Assembly (NCBI GenBank): GCA_013115135.1 | Contig: JABANP010000114.1 | Coordinates: forward strand, 62,001-126,000 | Reading direction: 5' to 3' | DNA: 64,000 bases | Source of the DNA: Perkinsus olseni | Taxonomy: Eukaryota > Perkinsozoa > Perkinsida > Perkinsidae | Part shown: one piece after another, positions 38,340 to 47,526 of the stretch | How positions within the stretch are numbered: the stretch's first letter is position 1 | How the letters are laid out: each line of letters starts with the position of its first letter | The notes under the pieces: model-generated | The model's input: the letters and a program-made list of their open reading frames with translations, nothing else | Database searches by the model: none | What the model was told of the DNA's origin: nothing | Made by a program: the position numbers and the translations under genes

Positions 38340-39152
38340 TTAGGCCGAGCCTTCTCGGTTGTCCCAATGCCCACCAACAGTGGTGCACCCGTTGCGCACT
38401 GGCTGTTGCATGTGTGGGGTTGGAGAACGCAACATAAGTTTGGACTCAGCCCTTGTCGTCATGGATGTGGTTCGCGATTGATACTGTTCGATTGACTGAA
38501 CACAGTACCTTCCTATACGAGGGAGATGGCTTAAATACGGGATCGTCGAGAAAAAAGCTACGACCGAAGCCCAGGAAAAGGGCAAGTCGGACGAGCGGCC
38601 ATAGCTCAGCTCAAGTAAAATGTCTGCAGCATCAAGATCTGTGACGTTACTTACTGAGTCCGTTGCACTGACGTAAAGGAATGACCAAAGGTTGGGGCGT
38701 TCATAAAGAATATCTGGTCGATAATGATGATGGAGGGAATAATACATAATGAGCAGCGACTCGTGACAGCAACATTTCTCAATGGTAAGCTCATTCGCGA
38801 ACCACCGTCGGGCGACAGGCCAGCACTGCCAGACACGTTGTCCAGTAGTGACTGGGATAGCCAGCCGTCGGAAGGTAATCGACGATGGAGCAAAAACTAG
38901 GACCAGAAGAGGAAGGGCCTTCACTTCATAACCAGATCCACCGATGGGAAAGCTTCGAAACATCCCCGAAAGACGCTGCTGGGACGAATGACGCTTTCGT
39001 CGGCAACGGCAGCCGTGAGCATCGCAATAACATTGGTAAAGGCACTGGAAGCATCCGCCCAACTTAGAGTTAGAAGTGTCCGGCGCGGCCTCGTCTTTGA
39101 TACTCAAGGTGGCAACAAGGGTAGCAGCGAACACCAGAATAGCGAAGCGCAT
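38340..39152 (-). CDS. Six-cysteine peptide, member 3, stop lost and extended
   Basis: The first 50 codons are a normal member: MRFAILVFAATLVATLSIKD, then GGCFQCLYQCYCDAHGCRC (C-x2-C-x3-C-x-C-x4-C-x-C). Its closest relative at 45708-45860 ends right there with TGA; here that codon is CGA, and the frame runs on for about 220 residues (RRKRHSSQQR...) through DNA that is non-coding in the sister copy. The C-terminal extension is therefore read-through, not a domain. Whether a protein of 270 residues is made, or the transcript is degraded or processed after the RRKR site, cannot be told from sequence. Confidence 0.6.
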   Translation of the reverse strand: MRFAILVFAATLVATLSIKDEAAPDTSNSKLGGCFQCLYQCYCDAHGCRCRRKRHSSQQRLSGMFRSFPIGGSGYEVKALPLLVLVFAPSSITFRRLAIPVTTGQRVWQCWPVARRWFANELTIEKCCCHESLLIMYYSLHHHYRPDILYERPNLWSFLYVSATDSVSNVTDLDAADILLELSYGRSSDLPFSWASVVAFFSTIPYLSHLPRIGRYCVQSIEQYQSRTTSMTTRAESKLMLRSPTPHMQQPVRNGCTTVGGHWDNREGSA

Positions 39153-39299
39153 TGAGGGAAAAGACAGTGACTGTCGATACTCTGAAAGAGAAAGTCTGCT
39201 TAGAGCACCGTTATCGTGGCACCGGAAGGGGTGAGGCTGTGGTACAACAGACTTGCGAGCCCATTGCCCGCCTTTAAGACGGGGCTCGAGGAATTGGGA

Positions 39300-39720
39300 A
39301 GCTTATCACATCGCGGAGCTACGGGGAAGCAATATTTTCAATAGCATGACGAGGAACGCACAAGATTGCGTAGACGATAGGACGCGCAAAGAGCGAAAGC
39401 GCACAGGGAGCGAGCGTACGTAGCAGCCTTGGGGCTGAGGGTATGCAGGTAGTTGCCATTGGTGTCGCTATAGTGCCCATTACCGCGCTGTAGCTCAGTA
39501 CAGCGTGGCTGTTCGAGGCAAGGCTCAAAGACTGAGGAAACTGATCTCATTATGGAGTTGTGGGGATCGTGTTTTCGATAGAGTGACAAGGAATGCGCAC
39601 CGATTGAAAGAACGATTGGATGCACTAAGAGCAGAAGCGCATAGGGAACGAAAGTCGTCACCAACCTTGGGACTGATGGTACTACCATCCACTACCATCA
39701 TGGTAGTACCATTGTGGTAC
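39300..39720. repeat. Diverged tandem duplication, about 235-bp unit
   Basis: Two copies (about 39300-39500 and 39530-39700) share the pattern TCATTATGGAGTTGTGGGG / TCACATCGCGGAGCTACGGGG, a TTTTCAATAG/TTTTCGATAG block and GCGCACAGGGAGCGA/GCGCATAGGGAACGA. A third partial copy lies at 46045-46110. No coding function seen. Confidence 0.6.
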
Positions 39721-40668
39721 GCAGCAGGTGCGTTAGAGCTTGCCTCCCCAGTGATTGCTCCCAGCTAGACAGTCGTGTAAACTCGTGGAAGCAGGAATGA
39801 AGAAATTCTTGTTTGGTTGTTAGGAAAGTAGGCCATCGTCGGAGCGGCTCAAGGTCTATCCCAACGGCGGATTCACTGAGGGAAGATAGGAGGCTCGGCT
39901 GGTGGTTGATGATTCGAATTAAGATAGGCCCTACCGGGTAGGCACGCGGGTCCTGATTCCAATCAACGGCTGCGCCCTTGCAAATTGCAAGTTGCAATCA
40001 GGATCCGCATACCTACCCCGGGCGAAAAGGCACTGGATGGGAGCTGGCAGCGTCGCGCTGCCCGATGTATTAAATGAGCTGGATAGAATTGCTCTGGATG
40101 GAAGGCGGCCGATTCTGAGTGAGCCTCTACAAGGTCTTTATCGTGGCGGGCCGTGACCTGCAAGTTGAAGTACCGCCACTCTCGCCGGTGCTGTGCAAGA
40201 TGTTACGATACTCACGATGCCACTGTGAGGCCATTCTGGTCCGATGCAATACCATGTGATTGGTCATTGATTGAAAACAGCGATATCCTCTAAAAAGGGA
40301 CTAGCTTTGATGCGGATTCATCGGCAAGCACTGTGAGCAACTCTTGCACGGGTCTACTACGACCCGATTACTCAGTGTTAGAGAATGAAGGGTATACTTT
40401 CATTATGAAAGTTTCATACACCGGGAATCACGGCTAGCAGCTGCACATGGGCTGAAAGAGCTTTGCTCGGTCGTCACCTTAACTCAGAACCGCCGTTTAA
40501 GAGTCTTGGGCGAGTCGCCCGTCCGACAGGCGCCCAGGGCGACCCGCGAAAAATGAAAGCAGCACCGACTGATAGGTCGTCCAGGGGCGGGCAACCGAGC
40601 TAACCAAGCATGAAATGAATAACCACCGGTGACAGAGAGTGGGGATACAGTTTTCTTGATCACAATCA
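39721..40668. other. Spacer without a supported gene
   Basis: Short frames only. Nothing shared with the duplicated blocks was noticed. Confidence 0.35.
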
Positions 40669-41048
40669 TTACTTGCAATGGCAAGAGGCAGGAGTGCAGA
40701 TGCAATACTCACCGCAATTACTGCAACCCCCTCCTCTGATGATAAGGGACGGCAGGCGAGATGTTTTCTTCGGTACCGAATGTTATACCAGTCTAGTCGG
40801 TCCCATTATGCGCTCTTCTGGCATTTCTCCTGCATAGCTATGAATGTGACTACTTCAGTGCAGGATAGATCAAGAGCAGGTTTCGTCACTCTTTGGAGAC
40901 CTGTGTTCATCAGCAGTCTTTGGGGCGCTCACCTGAACGAACTCGATATTACAACACCGAAGCTCGCCGCTAGAGATGCAGCGAACACGAAGATATTCAA
41001 TTTGAATAATCCAAAGTTTGAATATTTTCGTGTTGATTTCCAACGCAT
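40669..41048 (-). CDS. Six-cysteine peptide, member 4, with an intron
   Basis: Two exons: 40933-41048 and 40669-40735. The first ends in phase 2 at CAG|GTGAGC after a hydrophobic signal-like segment (LNIFVFAASLAASFGVVISS) that resembles the LVFAATLVATLS of other members. The second follows a TCATCAG acceptor, supplies the missing base and reads GGGCSNCGEYCICTPASCHC then K-stop, exactly C-x2-C-x3-C-x-C-x4-C-x-C. Total 60 residues. The cysteine exon is only 22 codons, so ORF tools miss it. The start is the less certain part: a basic 15-residue stretch precedes the hydrophobic core. Confidence 0.65.
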
Positions 41049-41199
41049 GAGTTGTGGGAAAAGGCGCTGAGATCCTCATGAAAAGCAGAGATAGAAAAAT
41101 GCTATGAGTGCTGCTTTTGCTTCCTCACGCTAGAATTGCGATGCTCTCCAGTAGCATTCTAGCCAACTCATGACCGGGAAGTTACTCCAAGCAGCAGAA

Positions 41200-41463
41200 C
41201 TACCAACACCGGCAACGGCATGATTGCGAGGGTCCACTCGGGGAGATCTTGGTAGGATCCCAATGAGGAGCATCAGCGCTGCGAGATCGCAATGACTCGT
41301 ACCTTCCATTTACATTGAAGTCCGCCAGAATTGAATTCTCCGTCGCGTATACGTTCACTGGTGGCGAAGGACGTCTGAACTTATGCGTGCGGCCGAGTAC
41401 GAACTCATGGCGAGCCAGGGAGAATGCTAGGAGGGAAATATTGCATACTCGCAGGCTGCGCAT
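41200..41463 (-). CDS. Putative secreted protein, pair member 1
   Basis: 87 residues from MRSLRVCNISLLAFSLA, a possible signal peptide. It is paralogous in frame to 46370-46795: both keep RHEFVLGRTH, VYATENSILA and RSAD. The frame is open in both duplicates although they differ at many positions, which favours coding. After RSAD the two diverge. This copy ends in SCRCRCW. Function unknown. Confidence 0.45.
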   Translation of the reverse strand: MRSLRVCNISLLAFSLARHEFVLGRTHKFRRPSPPVNVYATENSILADFNVNGRYESLRSRSADAPHWDPTKISPSGPSQSCRCRCW

Positions 41464-42217
41464 CGGAGCTCCCTGCACTGTACATTAATCGCGGAAGGTG
41501 AAACCAAATGAGTGCGATTGTAGAGGCAAAGCGGCTTTGCCAAAGCCTGGCTGACACGCATGCATACACCGTTGTATTAGCCTGACCCGAGGGTCAATGG
41601 TGGCTCTGCCGGCGCCATCATTCAGTACTTCGAGGGAGCATACTCGATCCGTAATGCGACCCTTGCCGAGTGGTTAACCGAGTATCTGGTAAAGTTGGAC
41701 CACCGGACCGCACGAAGCTCAGACCTGGATACTATCCAGTGGATAGCCGGGGCTTGCTCCACCGCGTGCAGACTCTCACCACGGTTGAACCGTGACGGTT
41801 CCATCCGGGAGACTGTGGCAAAGAGGACTAGCCGCGATTCACTGGCGAATCGCGCATGTGAATACCAGTCATTCTGGCAGAGTAGAGCGGAGTCTCTCCA
41901 TGATTCTCGGGATGTGTCCATCCGCGAGACCATCTGTTGAGATGTGAGACCCTGGGTATATGTGAGACCAGTTTACCGTATACTGCCGGTACAGTTACTC
42001 GCGGTGAAACTCTCGCAGAGCCCCTTACTTCTGATGGAGCCCAGTGAGGCATGTAGGACAGCCTCTTCTTAGTTATACCGTGGGGACTTAAGCCGCGATA
42101 TGCTGCACCATGTGCACAAATTGTACAGTACAATTGACAGTGTCAATTGCACCTCGTGTCAATTTGAGACGATTTCCCGATGCACTGCATCGGATACAGT
42201 AGGTGAATCAGCATATT
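41200..42217. repeat. Segmental duplication, left arm (pairs with 46370-47526)
   Basis: Direct duplicate with offset near 5.33 kb (TTGAATTCTC at 41331 and 46660). Shared landmarks include GGCAAAGCGGCTTTGCCAAAG, CGGTTGAACCGTGACGGTTC and GATGCACTGCAT. It ends at the left terminus of the AACGCG element. Confidence 0.85.
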
Positions 42218-42803
42218 GGAGTTTCACCTGTCTAACGCGTAAAACAGTTTAACGCGAAGTGTTTTTCGCTAAAAACCGTTTTTAGCGTTTTAAAAAAACG
42301 CGATGAGTTGTGTTGAGATAACACTTCGCGTCATAACGCGCGCGTGAAACGCAATATCGCGAAAAACTCTCAACGCGATAACGCGTCATAACGAGTTTAC
42401 CGCGTTAAGCATTGTGTTGAACGCGTAGAACACAACACAACGCGGGAATCACTTTAAGTGATTCACTTACCATCACGAGACTTAACTGCGTGAACACAAC
42501 CAACAACAGAGAAGAGAATAAGCCCCCAGGATGGTTTGCGCTTATAGAAATTCAATTAACTTCGATTTCCTTTATCATCAGCAAACTGGTAATGGGCCTG
42601 CCGCCAGGTTTCTATCGTTTGAATTTCTTGTTGTGCTGTTGATTATGTTTCACCTCTCGCGCGTTATGCCGACGCGTTACGGATGACGGTATGTTTAACG
42701 CCTACGCGTTTTTCGCGTTCTGAGCTCTGAAATCGTCTATTTCGCGCTGCGTGATGCGTTATGCGTTTGACACTAGCGTTTTACACAACACGGGTGAAAC
42801 TCC
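42218..42803. mobile_element. AACGCG-rich TIR element, copy 2 (586 bp)
   Basis: Terminal inverted repeat GGAGTTTCACCYGT (one mismatch), flanked by ATT at 42215-42217 and 42804-42806. The paralogous block at 47490-47526 has the same flanks joined with a single ATT and no element, which confirms insertion and a 3-bp target duplication. No transposase frame, so non-autonomous. A 3-bp duplication recalls PIF/Harbinger-type elements, but the terminal sequence is not one I recognise. Confidence 0.85.
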
Positions 42804-43340
42804 ATTGTTCGATGTACTGAACACAGTTCCCTATCTAACATGAAGGAGGGGGCTTGAATGCGAAATGGAGGCTCTGCGGCAGAGCACCGCCATCAAATGC
42901 GGTCTAGGCCTTCTACGGCCCGATTGGAAGTTGAAAGTCAGACAAACGGCCATGGCTCGGCCCGAGCAAAATGTGCGACACTCAAGAGCGTCAACATAGA
43001 CGGATAACCACAATTGGTGTTGATATAAACTCTTCCGACAAGTGAATATTACATAATGAGCCGCGTTTTGTCACCATACGTGAAGGCAACATCTTTCTAT
43101 TGTTGCCTAATTTCAGAACCGTCATCGAAGAGCAGTTGGGAAACTGGGGAAAAATCAAAGCCCGAAGGGGTGTCGGATTGGATGCTCGATTGTGTGTAAG
43201 GCAGCCAACCGAGCGTACAAACAGAAACTCGGACTGAAGGTGGCAGCCCCTCCACGTTCTTGCCACATCCATCGATGGGGAGGCTATGAAATATCCCCGA
43301 TGGATGCATGACTCACGGCCCGTGAGTATGAATAACACTT

Positions 43341-43502
43341 TTATAGGCAACGGCAGCCGTGCACATCACAGCCACAGTGGTAACCAGGAGGGCAGTGATC
43401 GCAATCGCCCAGCCTGAGACTAGAAGTGTCTAGCGAGGCGTCGATCTTGAGACCGAAGGTGGCCATGAAGGTAGCAGCGACCATGAGGATAGCGAAGCGC
43501 AT
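43341..43502 (-). CDS. Six-cysteine peptide, member 5
   Basis: Intact 53-residue frame, too short for a 60-codon cut-off. MRFAILMVAATFMATFGLKI signal, short Ser/Leu-rich spacer, then CDHCPPGYHCGCDVHGCRC and L-stop: C-x2-C-x5-C-x-C-x4-C-x-C. It is the unbroken counterpart of member 2 in duplication copy 1. Confidence 0.75.
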   Translation of the reverse strand: MRFAILMVAATFMATFGLKIDASLDTSSLRLGDCDHCPPGYHCGCDVHGCRCL

Positions 43503-44664
43503 TGAGGGAAAAGACAGGGGCTGTCGTAAAGCTGACGAGCAAGTATGTTGTGGGGTGCTGTTACGGTGGCAGAGGAGAAAAGCTCGTCCATCCGGTCTCT
43601 CGGTACGATATACGAAACATGAGACCAGAACCGCTACCTCACCTTCATTGCGCTTAGCCCGTCACATTCTCCCCAGCGCTTGCGTGCAGATGACGTCACG
43701 CTAACGCGTGATAGGACAGCGCAACTACGGGAGGTAGTGAGTACATAGTCATTCGCAGCTGTCGGAGGAGGTCACCTCCTGGAGGTGCGCGAGGAGTGGT
43801 GAACTGTAAACCAGTTGATTACACTAATCAGGATGGCTAGCTACATCGTGATATCCAGGATAACTTGTCAGCCCCAGTTGAATGGCAGGCGCGTTATACA
43901 GCGTACGGTGGTTGATGCGTGCGGATCGTTGTGAAACATATCTTCCCCGCGAAACGGGCTTTGCAGCATTCAACGAAACAAGTTTATTGATAGAGCCGGG
44001 ACTAGGGTACTACTTCGAAATATTCCATCGCACCCGGGCGCAGGGCTGAGCCCTGAGGGCTCGCGGTCAGCATTTGGGTGCACAGTAGACTACAATAACG
44101 GCACGTCACCTTTTTGAGGAGCGTCGATCCCTTGGGATAGACTGTCCGAGTCCCACCCTTCAGAGTATGGAGGGTAAATAACCACACTTTGGCGCTGGAG
44201 ACTCACGCGCTGGAGGCTGATAATTCAATGCAGCTCGTCAAGTGACGACGTTACTGTGACGTTTTTTTGACTCAAAAACTCTCGATTCGGGTGGGTACAC
44301 GACCGCAGCGTCAAGTCGTTCCAGCTATCATGCCATGACCACAATCTTGTCTACATGGTAGGGCCGGTAGCAAGGCACGAGACATTGCGGGCCTACATGA
44401 TAATGTCGAGCTCATGTGGCCGTGGTACTAGACCGTCAATGAGTATAGGGGGCGCATGCGCCCGACCTCAGCGTGCATGCGTGCTTCCTTTCAACTGTGA
44501 CGCTGACCCTTCGCTTTGCAATCGTAATGTGTCCAACCTGACCATTGATACCTGGCGACTCACAAGAGGGCGGTTTACTCTTGGCGACACATCGAACGTT
44601 AACACAGCCGACTTACCAGTGCCGAGTGAAGATTTCCACCTCAGTTTATAATATTGGACGATCG

Positions 44665-45054
44665 ATGGGCAGTCTTCTAGGTTTTACTTTTCTTCTGGTC
44701 GGAGCTTACGCCATCCTCCAGGCCAGACCATCTGGTAGCTATTGTGGGTCTCCCGATATCCCATTAGTAGGTAACGGGACTATCAAGGTCACTATACGGA
44801 GCGAGTCCGCATTCGACATCGAGGCCACATGGTTTTCCTCCACTGGCAAAAAAGGAAGCGGCAGTGAGACGGATGTTCCCTATAAGTACGATGCATCGAG
44901 CGGCGATGTGACGGTCATTGACACCCACAAACTGAAGGACCTTATCAAGCAGATAGGCGCACCTATTGGCGCTGATAAGCTCGCCCTCCTGAAGTACGAC
45001 GGCAAGACACTCCATGCCGTTGACCTATTCAACTACCCTTTGACGACATGCTAA
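44665..45054 (+). CDS. Secreted 129-residue protein found in only one duplicate
   Basis: MGSLLGFTFLLVGAYAILQA is a clear signal peptide; the mature part starts RPSGSYCGSPD and is rich in short beta-like stretches (TIKVTIRSESAFDIEATW, DVTVIDTHKLKDLIKQIG, KLALLKYDGKTL), ending FNYPLTTC. Two cysteines are left after the signal, enough for one disulfide. The upstream in-frame ATG at 44545 is rejected because the signal peptide begins at 44665. It lies on the strand opposite to the peptide genes. In duplication copy 1 the flanks meet near 38205-38290 without it. No family recognised. Confidence 0.75.
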   Translation: MGSLLGFTFLLVGAYAILQARPSGSYCGSPDIPLVGNGTIKVTIRSESAFDIEATWFSSTGKKGSGSETDVPYKYDASSGDVTVIDTHKLKDLIKQIGAPIGADKLALLKYDGKTLHAVDLFNYPLTTC

Positions 45055-45707
45055 TCGGGGAGAACGCCTTTCATTGGCTAATCACATCTTCTTGACAAAA
45101 ATGCCTTTTGAATCCGTGGCCGGTGTGAGCACGATAATCCACCGTCGGAAATGCTCCTTTGCGGCGGTCTTTGATGGGTTGTGGGTCTCTAGCATCCTCC
45201 GTCAACTGCATAAGCTTGTGCACCGTCCGCCGTGGCTGTACCTCCGTTGCCATCGAGCTTATTGTTTATCATCTCCGGTCGTGTTATTATGTCATCTTGG
45301 TATTTTTCCAGGAATTATGATGTCATTTTTTCTGTGGGCTGTGATATCGGTCGAGTGATATCCTTTCTAATCGTTGCGTAGAACTCAACCCCGTAGTGGG
45401 TGCGACGGTAAAATGGTCAAGTCAACTTTATGAAGAACTTCAATGGGATCACCGTTCGGTTGAGTTGGAGTTGAGCAACCACGATCGAAACCATCCAAGT
45501 ACTTTCTAACACCTGGGACTAGCGTTCTGTGGATGGCACCGTTTAAGTGGGGCTTACTAAGTGGACACAATGCCTACCTACAGTTGTACATCAGTTACGC
45601 ACTGCCTAATACGTGTTGAGGCCCGGAGAACTCAACACACGATGGCCAACCCCTTGACATCATGTGATTGATGCACCTCCTATAGATTGGGACGAATGAC
45701 GCTTTCG
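45055..45707. other. Spacer shared in part with copy 1
   Basis: The second half (45440-45560) aligns with 38255-38345. No gene supported. Confidence 0.4.
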
Positions 45708-45860
45708 TCAGCAACGACAGCCGTGAGCATCGCAATAACATTGGTAAAGGCACTGGAAGCATCCGCCCAATTTAAAGTTAGAAGTGTCCGGCGCGGCCTC
45801 GTCTTTGATACACAAGGTGGCAACAAGGGTAGCAGCGAACACCAGAATAGCGAAGCGCAT
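45708..45860 (-). CDS. Six-cysteine peptide, member 6
   Basis: Intact 50-residue frame, normally below ORF cut-offs. MRFAILVFAATLVATLCIKD signal with an extra Cys at 17, then GGCFQCLYQCYCDAHGCRC and TGA. It differs from member 3 in only a few bases and shows the ancestral stop that member 3 has lost. Confidence 0.75.
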   Translation of the reverse strand: MRFAILVFAATLVATLCIKDEAAPDTSNFKLGGCFQCLYQCYCDAHGCRC

Positions 45861-46119
45861 TGAGGGAAAAGACAGTGACTGTCGATACTCTGAATTTTAG
45901 TGGCTGAAGAGCAAGTATGTTGTGACCGCTGTTATCGTGGTACCCAAATGGCTGAGGCTGAGGTACAACAGACTTGCGAGCTTATTGTCGCTTCTGAGAC
46001 AGGGATCAAAGAATCATTCTTTTTAGCAAGTCTTCTTTAAGAATGGGGGAACTGATCTCATTGTGAAGCTATGTGGAACCTACTTTCAATAGCATGACGA
46101 TGACTGCACACGATTCCCG

Positions 46120-46300
46120 GTTATTGGCGAGAATTGTAATTGAAGCAGATTGCCCTTTTAGCGTGAGGAAGCGGGAGCAGCGCTCACAGCATTTATCTAT
46201 CTCTGTTTCTCATCAGGATCTCATCTCCTTTTTTCCACAACTTCTGCGTCTGAATATCCTCGTGTTCGCTGCATCTCTCAGCGGCGAGCTTCGGTGACCA
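46120..46300 (+). pseudogene. Inverted broken copy of member 4 exon 1
   Basis: On the plus strand GCGTGAGGAAGC...CTATCTCTG and LNILVFAASLSGELR match the reverse complement of 40940-41150. About 40 bases holding the start region are deleted, the upstream ATG is ATC, and the frame stops after GELR. No cysteine exon follows. Confidence 0.65.
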
Positions 46301-46325
46301 AGACAGATTCTGTCTGAAGATAGAT

Positions 46326-46362
46326 GGCAGGGGAACTTCTGTCTGACAGAAGTTCCCCTGCC
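46326..46362. repeat. 37-bp near-perfect palindrome
   Basis: GGCAGGGGAACTTCTGTC, one T, then GACAGAAGTTCCCCTGCC: an 18-bp perfect stem. It sits between the inverted segment (46120-46300) and the direct duplicate that starts near 46370, that is, at a rearrangement junction. Confidence 0.9.
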
Positions 46363-46369
46363 GTCCCTA

Positions 46370-46795
46370 TCACCAGACTCCAGACACTAGCTCGTTTGGT
46401 CCGGTGCCATCCGCTGACTCCGCGGGAGTTCGAGCAGACCACTGTGGATGCAAATCCGCATTCTCCAACATATTATCGTGGCGCAGCCCCCTCAGCACGT
46501 TGCGGTTAGGTACGAGTGCTTCGGTGTCCCCATCCCAATCCTCATAGTCAGAGGTTTCATTCTCGCGTCCGGTCGAGATCTGCAGGATCCGGATGAGACA
46601 ATCAGCGCTGCGAGCTCGCACTGACTTGCAGCTTCCACTCACGTTGAAGCCCGCCAGAATTGAATTCTCCGTCGCGTATACGATCACTTTTGGCGAAGAA
46701 CGTCCGAGCTCATGCGTGCGGCCGAGTACGAACTCATGGCGAGACGAGGAGACTGCTAGGAAGAGGGATGCATTGCATATTCGCAGGCTGCGCAT
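46370..46795 (-). CDS. Putative secreted protein, pair member 2
   Basis: 141 residues from MRSLRICNASLFLAVSSS. In-frame paralogue of 41200-41463 over the first 65 residues (RHEFVLGRTH, VYATENSILAGFNVSG, RSAD), then an acidic tail (ENETSDYEDWDGDTEALV) not present in the other copy. Probably exported; no family recognised. The frame runs up to the palindrome at 46326-46362. Confidence 0.45.
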   Translation of the reverse strand: MRSLRICNASLFLAVSSSRHEFVLGRTHELGRSSPKVIVYATENSILAGFNVSGSCKSVRARSADCLIRILQISTGRENETSDYEDWDGDTEALVPNRNVLRGLRHDNMLENADLHPQWSARTPAESADGTGPNELVSGVW

Positions 46796-47523
46796 CGGAG
46801 CTCCCTGCACTGTACATTAACCGTGGAAGGTGAAACCAAATGAGTGCGATTGTAGAGGCAAAGCGGCTTTGCCAAAGCCTGGCTGACACGCATGCATACT
46901 CCGTTGTATTAGCCCGACCCGCGAGACAGTGACGGCCCTGCCGGCGCCATTATGGCGCCGGCATGTCTTCCGTACTTCGAGGGAGCATACTCGATCCGTA
47001 ACGCGACGCTCGCCGAGTGGTTAATCGAGTATCTAGTCAAGTTGAGCCATCGGACCGCACGAAGTTCTGAGCTGGATAGCCGGGCGTTGCTTCACCGCCG
47101 GCAGACTCTCACCACGGTTGAACCGTGACGGTTCCATCCGGGAGACTGTGGCAAAGGGGACTAGCCGCGATTCACTGCCGATTACCAGTATGGACGTGAA
47201 TACCAGTCATTCTGCCAGAGAAGAGAGGAGTCTCTCCATGATTCTCGGGATGTGTCTATCCGCGAGACCATCTGTTGAGACTCTCAACTTGAGAGGCGAG
47301 ACCCTGGGTGTAGTGCCGGTACAGTTACTCGCGGTCAAACTCTTCCGGAGCCCCTAACTTCTGAATCAGAAGTTCTGATGGAGCCCACTGAGGCATTTAG
47401 GGCAGCCAGGCTGCCGCAGCCTCTTCTCAGTTACATCATCGCGGCTGAAGGCGCGATATGCTGTACCATGTGTACAATCGATTTCTCGATGCACTGCATT
47501 GGATGCGGTACGAGATTCATTAT

Positions 47524-47526
47524 ATT
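47524..47526. other. Empty insertion site of the AACGCG element
   Basis: The 37 bases from TGCACTGCAT to this single ATT align without gaps to the 37 bases left of the element at 42218, and TTCGATGNACTGAAC follows in both. This copy has one ATT and no element. Confidence 0.85.

Larger units (their letters stand above)
36580..39530. repeat. Segmental duplication, copy 1
   Basis: Collinear with 42804-46110. Shared landmarks: the GGCCCGAG-rich start (CGGCCATAGCTCGGCCCGAG), a first peptide gene (37135 against 43341), CGACACATCGAACGTTAACA, and a second peptide gene (38999 against 45708). This copy lacks the 129-residue secreted gene found in copy 2. Confidence 0.85.
42804..46110. repeat. Segmental duplication, copy 2
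   Basis: Collinear with 36580-39530; the first third is also collinear with 47527-48640. Contains peptide members 5 and 6 and, uniquely, the gene at 44665-45054. Confidence 0.85.

Noticed and set aside
44545..44664. 40-residue N-terminal extension of the 44665 gene
   Set aside because: It would bury the signal peptide, and the same DNA is non-coding in duplication copy 1.
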